Source: Ichthyophonus hoferi
Lineage: Eukaryota > Opisthokonta > Ichthyosporea > Ichthyophonida > Ichthyophonidae
DNA: 34,915 nt
Direction: 5' to 3'
NCBI GenBank assembly: GCA_002751075.1
Contig: NAOQ01000393.1
Coordinates: 16,899-51,813 of the forward strand
The position numbers and the translations under genes were made by a program. Positions within the stretch are counted from its first letter, which is position 1. Every line of letters begins with the position of its first letter. The notes under the pieces are model-generated. The model was not told the DNA's origin and searched no databases. It worked only from the letters and a program-made list of their open reading frames with translations. Positions 1 to 9,825 of the stretch are shown in pieces.

Positions 1-117
1 ATATAACATATAGTGAAATAGGGTGTGCATATAATGTGATGTAATCGAGTAAGATATGATAGTAGAATATAAGACAGCACAATATTATATAGTTTAATAA
101 ACATCAATGTCACATAC

Positions 118-3100
118 TCATCGTTCTTGTTGGACTCCTCCTCATCGAGGTAGGAGAATTCACGCCATGAGGTCAGGTTGTACCTAGAGAAAAGAGCGGG
201 GGCCACAGTTACTACTATTTATCACACCACATACATAACATGAAATACAACACCTCTTTCCATTTGATAGCTCAATAGCTCATTACATAGTACTAACAAT
301 TATTATGGTAATTGATTAATTATCATGTGTTATGGACTGTTAAGAAAAAAGCTCGTCATATATCGATCTTTTACTGGATATTATAGTAATATTATTATAG
401 TATATTGTGGTGTATAATATAGTGCGGTATATCAACTGCTGAAAAGTCAAGTTGGGTGTATATATGTATGTATACCTTAATATATAGTACAGGGTAGGGT
501 GAGCAATCTACTTATCTGTTTACATACCACACACAACCTATCATAGACACAAACATTTACATGGGTATATTTATAAATCTTTCAGTGCCATTATAGCAAC
601 AACAAAAAAATACACACATCCATACAAGCATACACAAACATACCAGAAACCGTAGAACTCGTCAAGTTCCTCTCTAGTAGAATCCTTGGTTCCGAGCTTG
701 GGGACAGGCTGGATATCTGACCACTTAGCATTCCTTTCGAATACAGGGCCAAAGTTTTTAAGGAACTTCTCAACGGACATAGGGGTCTTGGGAGCAGAGG
801 GGATGCTATCATCGTTGGTGGGGTCCACACTGTCATAACTACGGCGAGTCACCGGGTTGGAAAGATAGTCGTAGGCTGTGTGTTGTGAGGGGTGTGTAGG
901 TAGGAGATGAACGAGTAGAATAGAGTGGGTAGGGAAGGATGGGGTAAGTACAATACTCTGAGGTCAGGTGAAGCCAAGTCACTCCCACATGTCGCAAGCT
1001 GCCTAGTAATAATCATTTTTAAAATGGATTTCTTAACTAAGTTGCCCCTTAATTCCAGTAACCTATCATCGTTCCACTAGAACTAATTAACAGGTTAATG
1101 TAAAATAAAAATAAGTGACAATTGTGCTACAACCATTTATATACATAAAGGTCTTTATATAAAATGGCATACCCTACTATAGATATATAGAATACCTATA
1201 TTATACCGCACATAGAACAGTTTAATACACAAAAAACCACATCATAGGCTGGCTAGAATATAGATGTATTTTGATCATGTTAGTGTGCCGGTTCACTCTA
1301 TTTATTTATTGGTAAACTATTATTATGTTACTTCCAGTTGGACTGCCACTGTACTACGTATAAACCAAGTGTGTATTATACATAAATGATCTATAGACTA
1401 GACACCAATCAACTTTGAGAATGTTTACATTAATCAATAGATTTAGCGTTTTAAAAACCCATATGGAAAAGGGCGAGAAATTAATGTGTCTATATATATA
1501 TTCACTGCTCAGCTCAATTCTAATTTCCATTTCTATTCTTATTCCAATTACCGTGCTCTATCGGACTCTCTCCGCCAATGTTAAAGCAACATACCGCATA
1601 CCATAGTAGACTATACTACTATTACTAATGCCAATACCACACCAATCACCAATCTCCTGCTTAGGTTCTATTTATTGGGGCCAATAATACTATACAGCCT
1701 CTACTATATCCTGTCTATAAGGCCAATCACAGCATATACATATACCCAACAACCCACTTACAGATCTTAATGCACTTGAAGTAATCGTCATCATCCTCTC
1801 CATTGGGAAGCTTATCTTTCTTATCGGGGTGGTGGAGCAAGACATACTTACGGTCTATAGGAGAACCGAAAACGTTAGATACAAACACAGAGAACAACAA
1901 ATGTGAGGGTATATAGTAGGCTAAGTAGGACGAGAAGTGTAGTGCACAAGCACAACACCAAAATTCTTCATTCAGAAAAAAATATATAATGAAAGTTACA
2001 ACTGCTAGAGGATTTTCTTTATAATTATCTATTGCAATGAATTTAATTGCCGATTAATATATATATATATATAAGTAGATAGATATCTGTTAGGCACAAA
2101 TGCGTACTCTATATTACTCAATAGAGCAATTACCTCCAACTAGTAACCATGCCAATATAGTAATTCATGTACACTAATACTTACAAGCTTTTTTGATCTG
2201 CTCATCGGTGGCATTGAATCTATACTTGCCAAGACCCAAAACTTTGTAGTGGTCAAGCTCCTATAAGTAATAGACACCTGGTTAGCATAATATAATGTCG
2301 TTTATATTTTTGATGTAGGCATGTAAGAGGGTATATATATAGAATAATAACTAAGGCCTAATCTACATCGGCTGTACTTCCCTTAAAATTTTAAGCATTT
2401 AAAGTTTTTAAAGCATCGCTTTTAGTTTATAGTAAGCCTTGTTTACAATGAATATACCGCTTTTTATTGTACACTTATCATTTTTTACTACAAGCAATAA
2501 CCTATAACTTATTCGAGTATTACTTTAGCGTATAAGATAAAACATTTATTATATATTTATAAAGAAAGAAAACATTGTGTTAATAACTCTTCTGTGTCAC
2601 TGTGCTATCTCTCATCCCCTATCTACAAAAACCTGTAGGTAGTTGACCAAGGAATAACTATGTATTTTCCTTCCAAGTTACTATCTGTACTAACCATCTG
2701 GATAAATATAATTGTGCATGCATAAGGTATGTATATAATATATAATTCTAAGTTGGAGGCCACTCTACGACCCTAGGCAAACGTTAAACATGTCTCCTAT
2801 CCATTATAAGTATACATATACCAGCACTAGTGTGATGACAGCACGTTAAAACAATTAAACAACAAAGCGAATAACATATCAGCGATGAAAATAAATGGTC
2901 AATAGCGTTTAAGACTACAAATATCACTACTCTCTAATATAACATTACATATACAATATGCTTCAAGCAATTCATTTATATAATTAAAAATATTAACCAA
3001 TGAACCTTCACTTATAAACCCATAACCAGTACCCACCTTCCACTTTCCAGGGTCTTGTCTCTCCATACTGGAGTCCTCACACTCCTCATCTTGGCTGCTA

Positions 3101-3798
3101 ATATCAGAGTCTAGCTCTAAAGGCTTCAAAGAAGCTTGATCAGCCTCATCCTGAGAGAGGGTGCGGTTACGGCGCTTACGGGCGGCAAAAGCCTCGTACC
3201 ATTGACCGGTAGGTTCAAGAGTAACTGTTACAGGGGCTGGGAGAAGAGGGACAGGAGGTGTAGGAGGTGAAGAAAAGGGAAGGTGTTGTTAGCTAGATGG
3301 ATAAAAACAGAAGATTAAAGACGTGTTTAAAATTTGAATGTGTAAATAGATAAAAACCTGTTTACTTTTATTGTATAACTAAAACAGGGCAGGTGAGTCA
3401 AGGAAATAATTAGACTGTTTTAAAAAATAGGACAATAATAGAGAAAACGTTGTGGGGAAAAGGGGTTATCGACTATAGCGAAGCATTATGCAAACATAAT
3501 CTAATAGTTGGTATTAATAATATGTAGTAAAATTAAGTAAATAAAAACTGCTAGTGAAATAAAACGGTTGAGCTATAGTATATATTATACGTACCCAAAC
3601 TTGCCATTAGGATCTGCACACATAATATCCGGTTAATTTATACATTCACAACCCCTACTACCCATTCTTATTCATATTTTTTCTATTTTTTCTATAATTA
3701 TCAATGCTCTACTCACCCAAAACATGGTTGTGCTCCTGGACCTGGGTGCCCGCAGGCCAACTAGCAGGGAGGGAAGGAAGAAGAATTGTATCAACCAT
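118..3798 (-). CDS. DNAJC2: DnaJ homolog subfamily C member 2 (zuotin/MPP11), 5' part, runs off left edge
   Basis: Exons read on the minus strand are 3717-3798, 3037-3236, 2185-2260, 1762-1854, 644-875 and 118-183. Every junction is GT-AG and every phase matches. The start ATG at 3798 opens a short leader (MVDTILLPSLPASW), followed by the family's TGQWYEAFAARK block. The J-domain begins near residue 95 (ELDHYKVLGLGKYRF), and its HPD triad is at about residues 128-130 (LLHHPDKKDK). It is followed by NPVTRRSYDSVDP and by the zuotin-specific FGPVFERNAKWS and LTSWREFSYLDEEE. These segments match DNAJC2 in order. In the known family the protein pairs with an Hsp70-like partner (Ssz1/HSPA14) at the ribosomal exit tunnel and has a charged helical region and, in animals, two C-terminal SANT domains. 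Those C-terminal parts would lie left of position 118 and cannot be seen. No breaks are seen in the visible exons. Confidence 0.93.
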
Positions 3799-4277
3799 AT
3801 TGTTGTAGATGCAAACCAGAGGTAAACAGCGATATTCTTGCAACCTTAAAAAACACGTGCATTCCATGTGTTATTATATAGTCCTGGAGGGGGGGGTCTA
3901 AAGACTGGAGTGTGATGTAGATTAATTAGTGGTCGGAATTAAAGTGTAGAGTAATGTTTTAAAAATAGATGGCCAATAATATAGAATAACATAAATTGTT
4001 TTTAATTTGGACTAATAGCTTTAAAATATTTAGATGATGAAATAAGTTTATTAATTGGAAATGATGAAATTCAAATACCTGTTTAAAAGTTTATAATAAT
4101 AGTTTTAAAATTCATATTATTACTGTGTAATAATTTAATATATTTTTCTTTTAAATTTTAGCGTATCCATGCATAATATATAAAGATATATGTGTATTTA
4201 TTTCCTTGTAATTAAAATACTAGATGAACTGTGTGGATAAATACACCCATCTTAGATGTTAAGATCTTGCCCGAGTT
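3799..4277. other. AT-rich 5' flank of DNAJC2, no gene seen
   Basis: This stretch is mostly A/T runs with short open frames of low complexity. It contains a GGGGGGG run near 3890 and no splice-bounded exon that I could support. It probably holds the DNAJC2 5' untranslated and promoter sequence. Confidence 0.5.
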
Positions 4278-4320
4278 ATTGTCCTATTGGTGGGCGTTTC
4301 GCACGTGCGTGGACGTTCTT
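4278..4320 (-). promoter_or_regulatory. Candidate distal promoter element of DNAJC2
   Basis: A GC-richer island in very AT-rich DNA lies about 480-520 bp upstream of the DNAJC2 ATG. Read on the minus strand it holds an inverted-CCAAT context (CACCAATAGGAC) and, nearby, the palindrome GCACGTGC with an E-box core CACGTG. These are common promoter motifs. Assignment to DNAJC2 is inferred from position and orientation only; no TATA box or transcription start can be fixed. Confidence 0.3.
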
Positions 4321-4589
4321 GATTCCACATTATATTATAAAATATTAATATATTAATATAGTAATAACAGTTTAAAAATAATTATATGCTATATATAGTA
4401 GTAGATGGAATAGTGTATCAATAGTGTAGATACTTTTTCTTTTATTGAATAATATCTAAATAGATAAATATATCTATTAATAATGTCAACAAACACACCA
4501 CACATAAGGGTATAAATACTGTTTGAAATTGCGTTAGCGGTCTTACTCTGTTCTAGTCCAATAGTTTGTTGATCTGAAAGCGTCATGCA

Positions 4590-5893
4590 TTAAGACTGAA
4601 TGTACGCTATTAACTCGTTATAAATCGATCTGCGTAGACTTAAGCTAGGAATAAACACATGTGGCTCATACACGCAACGTGTTCCGGTGTTTCGGGCATT
4701 TTTTGTAAGCCTGGCTAAATATTGACTTGGTACTATAGGTACCAGCCAATAAGACATGGGATATAAAATAGATCCCAACACCCACCTATGTACGGCATCT
4801 TTTAAATCATTTAATATTACTTGATCAGAAATTGGCACATATTCCATGGACTGACTCTTTGGAGTAAGAATTCCTGAATAAATTGCTCCCCTCAATCCAA
4901 TTATTTACGGCTTGCAATAATATAGATAAATTAATTTAAATCTAATAATTGGCCACACATGTTTATTAAAACAATTTTATAGTCGAAATATGGGAGTCAA
5001 ATCTACTCTGGCAAAAAGTATTTCGAGTATGACACTTAGCAGGCCGGCTACTGTGTTGTATTTTAACTATATATTTATGTAAGGTATAAGAAAATCACAA
5101 ACGTATTTAAAATATATATTAGAAATAAAGCTAAAATCTGTTGTACTTAGTTTTATTTCATGTACAAAGTTCCTATCTGCTTCTAGTTGATCTAGATAGT
5201 TATCGCCTAATAAAGAACAAGTTAAAGCCCGTGGAAGTTCTGCTTGCAGTACACGGACATGTTCTGGGTTCATAGATACTTTGAATTTCTTATTTTGTAC
5301 CTTGTAATACATCCAATAGCTACGATCTAAACCACACTGATCGCAGATAGACACTATACAAGTATTCTCTAATGGTTCAACGGTATCAGGCTTGACTAGC
5401 TGGCCTTTTATTAAAGAATGTAGGTAATAAATATCTACTACTTGAAAATAAAAAAGACTATCAGAATGTGTGTTAGTACTATTGACTTGGACACAGCCTT
5501 CAGGATCTCCAATTATATAATTGGTAGTGGTTATTGTTTGATCAGTGTAAGTAATAGTTGCTTGATCAGATTTGTCTCTAAGACAGCCGTTGTGCTAGAG
5601 GCTTCATTGAAGGCTCATATATCGATTCTTTAGGTAACTGACTGTAGTAATTATATCTCTGTTCTAATTTAAAAGGAATAGATGCTTTGATGCGCTTTCG
5701 TGCAAATGTAGAAATCGCACAATGTGGTCGATCATTTAGTGGAGCTATATCGCTATGTAAATAAAAAGATTATCGCTATCTAGTGTCAGTAAGCAGTTTT
5801 GTGACTTCTGAATAAATGTGCAATTTGAAAACTGGCTACTGTATACAAGAGCCAGTGGTAAATTAGATATTACAATAGCGATGTGCATATTAC

Positions 5894-5896
<3 letters not shown>
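4590..5896 (-). pseudogene. Cluster of broken minus-strand open frames, family not recognised
   Basis: Three or four long minus-strand open frames follow one another with base composition richer in G/C than the flanks. The longest is open from 5594 to 5067 (about 175 codons) without a usable upstream ATG. It contains SICDQCGLDRSYWMYYKVQ, which includes a CxxC pair, and LLGDNYLDQLEADRNFVHE. A second frame ends at 4590 and includes AVHRWVLGSILYPMSYWL. Further open stretches lie upstream up to about 5896. The frames look like old coding DNA that is now interrupted in several places. I do not recognise the family: it could be a decayed transposon or virus-like element, or a dead host gene. It sits next to the copia fossil but shows no copia motif. 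As an alternative it could be a spliced gene, but I found no consistent set of splice sites. Confidence 0.4.
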
Positions 5897-5933
<37 letters not shown>

Positions 5934-6230
5934 AACTAAGTGCCAAGTGTTTTTGTGTATGTTTACGAGAACTTCATATTTGCCATACCGCGTATGTGTG
6001 AGCGGAACCTGTGGGCTTTATTATAGATTGTAGTTTATATTTATACTTCTCTCATTTCCAGGATGGCTCTTTAGCTATCTATCTCATTGGTGTAACTACC
6101 TGTATATTATGTATTGACAAATCAATCCGACAAGTGGGAAAATATTATTACAATTAAATCATTATGCAACTAAACTAACCTTGAGCCACGATCATTGGTC
6201 TACTTAATATTTGGGCTTCCATCGAACCGT
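5897..6230. repeat. Short gap with (TG)n microsatellite
   Basis: An alternating TA then TG tract (about 5898-5933, roughly a dozen TG units) is followed by ordinary AT-rich sequence up to the left LTR-like end. No gene is seen. Confidence 0.7.
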
Positions 6231-6365
6231 CTGTGGTTAGCGATCTTGTAACACTCTCCCATTGGCTGAAACGTTAGAGACAGCGAAAGAGAAAAAGAAA
6301 AATCGTCACCACATTAGTGCCCTCATAATGAAGTTTTCCCATGCGCCGTCCAGGTAATTTATCGT

Positions 6366-7511
6366 CTATGGTTGTGTTTGCAGGCGTAGGATTTTCTTGG
6401 CTATTTGATGTGGTCCAAGTCCAAATGGTTTAGTTAGGTAGTCAGTAGCTTGATTTGCGGATGAGACGCTTATGACCTCAATTTCATTATTACTTACTGC
6501 TTCCCTGATATAATGGAAACGAACAGCAATATGGCATGTATTTTTAGGGACACACGTCTTGCTACATAGACGTACAGCATTTGTGTTGCCGCCATACAAA
6601 GGTACTCTCACAACGTCGAAGCATAGTCCATCCAAAGAGGCGGCAATGTAACCAATCCGTTTTCTGATTGCTACCATGCCAACGATTTTACTTCCAGCTC
6701 ATGAATGAGCACAAATGCTTTTCTTTTTGCTGCTCCAATCCAACAACCCTTTGGCCAAGAAGATGCAGACCCACTGGGACTTTTCGCATCTTTATATTAT
6801 CTTTTTGAAAAATTAACATCTAAGTAGCCAGTCAGACTGATGGGTCCAGGTCTGTATACTGTGGTCTCTGCCGGATATGTGTTGAGGTATCTTAACAAGT
6901 GAAGAAGCATCTCATAGTGATACATATTCGGCTTGGCAGAGAACCATGCAAGAAATGCGACACTGAGCTGATGTCAGGTCTACTTAAGTAGCTGATTCAA
7001 TTGAGACAACCAACCAGGGAGGCATATGCAGTTAGATTGCATGGCTGGTGTGGTGTTTTTCGTCAATTGGAGATTGAATATGTTCTGCAAGATTGGGCGT
7101 TTTCATAGGCCGCCCATTGTGTTGATCATATCTTTTGACTAACTCCATGATGTATCCTCATTGAGATAGAAGGATATACCCTTCTGAACTCTTGCTGATC
7201 ATATAGCCAAGGTAGGAGCTGAGAAAACCAATCGATTTGGTTGGATATTTGGCCGAGATTTCCTTTATGAGCCTGTCTTGGTCTTTGGTGTTCTCAGCGC
7301 TTATCAGAATGTCTCTAAATAGATGCAAAGACATATGAATCCGGTCTTCCCATGTAATTTGTAGAGTCAAGGGTCTGTTTCCAGTGCGTAAAAGTGTAGC
7401 GATAGCAGGAGGTTGTTGAGCTCTCTGTTCCAAAGTAGTCCGGAAGCAGAGAATCCATAGAGGCTCTGACTGAACTTGCAGACGTATCCTCATTTGTCTG
7501 GATCCGTGAAC
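6366..7511 (-). pseudogene. Copia reverse transcriptase/RNase H fossil (left half)
   Basis: On the minus strand the stretch DILISAENTKDQDRL...SSYLGYMISKSSEGYI resembles the copia reverse transcriptase region that follows the catalytic loop. Nearer 6366, HIAVRFHYIREAVSNNEIEV and ANQATDYLTKPFGLGPHQI match the copia RNase H end (the usual family form is HIDIRYHFIREAV...ADILTKPL). The polypurine tract and LTR start follow in the expected order. It is a fossil with several breaks. Confidence 0.8.
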
Positions 7512-7607
7512 CTGGAGGCACCAGTATACCTGAGCAACCACCAATGTTCACGGATCCAGACAAATGAGGATACGTCTGCAAGTTCAGTCAGAGCCTCTAT
7601 GGATTCT
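7450..7607. repeat. Perfect 62-bp inverted repeat at the copia junction
   Basis: The arm 7450-7511 is the exact reverse complement of 7546-7607 (62 of 62 bases), separated by a 34-base spacer. Weaker similarity continues outward for some tens of bases on both sides before the copies diverge. The junction could fold into a long hairpin. Confidence 0.95.
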
Positions 7608-8822
7608 ATGCTTCTAGACTACTTTGGAATCGAGATCTCAACAGTTTCCTACAATCATTACATTTCTATACATTATGGAGTTAGTCAAGAGCTACGAACA
7701 ACACAACAGACGGCCAACAAAAACGCCTATTCTTGCAGAACACATACAATTTGCAATTGACGAGAACACACCACACCAGTCATGCAATCATTGTACTATG
7801 TCCAAAATCACAAGAGCACAGTTTCGATCCAGAACTGTCAGATCATCTTGTTCATTAGAGCATATCTACAGCAACGTCATCGGTCCACTAAGAAAATCCA
7901 CAGACAATTTCTGTTGGGTTGTGACGTTCATCGATGACTTCACACATTTTACAACTGGGTTTTACATGACGCAAAAAGCTGATGTTCCAAAATACTTCTG
8001 TACTTTTCGAGCAGCAGCAGAATCCTTACACGCGCCCCTAAAGACTGCTCATCTTGTTTCTGATGAAGGCCGCAAGTATCTGGACAGAGACTTCCAGAAG
8101 TATCTTCGTGAGGAGGGCATTACCCATATCATTATCTTGCTGTATGCCCCCTCTAGTAACGGTATAAGCGAGCACATGAACCGCCCAATTCTATAGATGT
8201 CACGGACATTTCGAGTTCAGGCCAACGTACTCACTCAATTCTGGAGTTATGCTCTTCGCGCGGCAATCTTCACCCATAATATAAGCCCAACCTTAGCCGT
8301 GTCCATTGAAACGGTGTAGCTCGAACTATGGGTCAAAACAAGAGCGCTATTTGCATACATTAGGCAGTAAGGTTTACTACAGACTCGACGACATCGCCAT
8401 CAAGGAGAAGTTTTCTCCTTGAAAATGGCTGGGTCTATTTTTAGGATACAATATCCTACAATTAGGATGGATAGTAATGGACTGGGCCACTCTTAAAATT
8501 ACAACCAAGTACAACATGATCTTCTTTGAAGGACAATTCTTCTATGCAAAACCCCACTCTAAAAACGCCCAACATGATCCCTTTCAAGTAACTTGGGCAA
8601 ATGTTCCCTCTGATGATGCCACCACAGACAACGAGCCATTTTATCGCTCATCTTCCTTGGACTATGAGAGAGACGAGTCATACTGATCCATCAATCTTGT
8701 CACCTTTACCCGCCGCCATTTTGCAGCCCCAAGGAGATCCCACAGACTCCAGAAGATCTGTGGGAGAGCGTGTGGCGGATTTATTTAACACTAACAGCGA
8801 CGATGACGTGCCTATAAGACAA
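7546..8822 (+). pseudogene. Copia integrase fossil (right half)
   Basis: On the plus strand a pre-integrase zinc-finger-like region (HQSCNHCTMSKITRAQF) is followed by an integrase catalytic core: WVVTFIDDFTHFTTGFY, then LVSDEGRKYLDRDFQKYL, then YAPSSNGISEHMNR. These are the copia forms of FIDDFSR, SDNGGEY and P.QNGVAERMNR. Downstream open segments up to about 8822 resemble the integrase-to-RT linker. The start of this half repeats sequence that in the left half lies next to reverse transcriptase (IMELVK and NLAEHI/ILAEHI-type segments), so the half is itself a mosaic. It is broken in several places. Confidence 0.82.
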
Positions 8823-8824
8823 TA

Positions 8825-8884
8825 AATCGCTAACCAACATACACGGGAGCGATCGAACCGTCTTATTTATCTGTGGTTAGCGAT
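8825..8884. repeat. Short inverted repeat inside the right LTR-like end
   Basis: The sequence atcgctaacca near 8825-8835 is the inverse of tggttagcgat near 8874-8884, giving an 11-bp stem. The right arm belongs to the LTR-like terminal sequence also found at 6231-6253. Confidence 0.7.
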
Positions 8885-9060
8885 CTTGTAACAAAGACGA
8901 AATATAACTCAATAATAAGACAAGTATATTAATTTCTGGAGAAGCTTTGACAAATATAAATCCAAACTGTATGTGACTGAAATAGTAAATATTGATGACT
9001 GAGAATAACACTTTTATTGTTGTTTGGGAACATTATATATGCATAATTCTGAGAAACCAC

Positions 9061-9152
9061 AGGTGTATATGTGAAGTTCTAATTAGTTTCTGTATATAGA
9101 AAACCAATAGGTATATGTGTAAAATTCTTATTGGTTTCTATATATAGAAACT
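9061..9152. repeat. Two tandem copies of a ~46-bp unit with hairpin potential
   Basis: The unit aggtgtatatgtgaagttct... at 9061-9104 recurs diverged at 9109-9152. The segment tatatagaaaaccaata (about 9093-9109) is largely inverse-complementary to tattggtttctatata (about 9130-9145). Confidence 0.75.
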
Positions 9153-9369
9153 ATTCTTTGGCTAATTGACTTAGTAGCACTTTATCGTCAAGTCATGGAC
9201 TAGTATGTAGAAGGGTTGCCAACGACTTACTATTGAACTTATATAGTAAATAAAAACAAATACATAAACGGGATAACAATAATAAAGAATACTCTATTTA
9301 AACGTAGTGAAAACTTGGTTTCAACAATATATCTATATAAAAATTTGAATGAACTGCTGCGTGAATAAT

Positions 9370-9532
9370 AATCACTATATAGTATAGTATATAGTATATA
9401 GTAGAGTATATATTATATAGTATAGAGTATATAGTTTATAGTTTATAGTATAGTATATATTAAATAGTATAGAGTATATAGTTTTTAGTATATAGTATAG
9501 TATGTCGTATATAGTATGTAGTATATATATAT
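9370..9532. repeat. TATAG-type low-complexity repeat
   Basis: About 160 bases are built from imperfect tatag/tatagtata units, with one block running on to tatatatatg. It is a simple repeat with no coding content. Confidence 0.85.
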
Positions 9533-9780
9533 GTACTGCTTAGTATTATAGATGGTCCAATAACATATCAATCTTTTTAACAATAAAATGTAAATTGATG
9601 GAAGAACGTGTGTTCATTTAGACCTATCAAAATAATAATAAAAAATGTTCTACTTACACTCTGAACTTTGAATATGTAAATAGTTTCTTTCCCTTTTAAA
9701 AAAATTTCCTCAAAAGGCAAAAATAAAAAAGTCCCAGATAGTTACCAAGCAACTTTTATTACCAAAATATAATCTTCATG

Positions 9781-9825
9781 CAACCAATCATAATTGAAAT
9801 TAACTCAATTATGATTCATTGGCTT
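9781..9825. repeat. Near-perfect hairpin
   Basis: caaccaatcataattga is followed by a seven-base loop and tcaattatgattcattggcttg. The arms pair over about 17 bp with one two-base bulge. It has the look of a tiny inverted-repeat element remnant; no element family is recognised. Confidence 0.8.

Larger units (their letters stand above)
6231..8893. mobile_element. Rearranged Ty1/copia LTR-retrotransposon fossil
   Basis: A composite of two copia-type halves in opposite orientation. The left half (about 6253-7511, minus) carries reverse-transcriptase C-terminal and RNase H sequence. The right half (about 7546-8822, plus) carries integrase and part of the linker that follows it. A sequence shared in direct orientation (cgaaccgt...ctgtggttagcgatcttg, ending taaca) ends at 6253 and at 8893. 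Read on the minus strand it starts TGTTACAAG, typical of copia LTR starts, and at the left copy it is preceded by a purine tract (AATGGGAGAG), as expected of a polypurine primer before a 3' LTR. LTR similarity fades after about 40 bases, so no full LTR pair or target duplication can be defined. The element is broken in many places and looks old, apart from the inverted junction. Confidence 0.85.

Noticed and set aside
3601-3619. Possible 19-nt micro-exon in DNAJC2 intron 1 (acceptor TGTGTGCAG, donor GTACGT)
   Set aside because: Including it breaks the phase into the next exon, whereas exon 1 joins exon 2 directly in frame and in agreement with the family.
5818-6033. Plus-strand ORF through the TG microsatellite (VCVCVCV run)
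   Set aside because: The simple repeat keeps the frame open; there is no other coding evidence.
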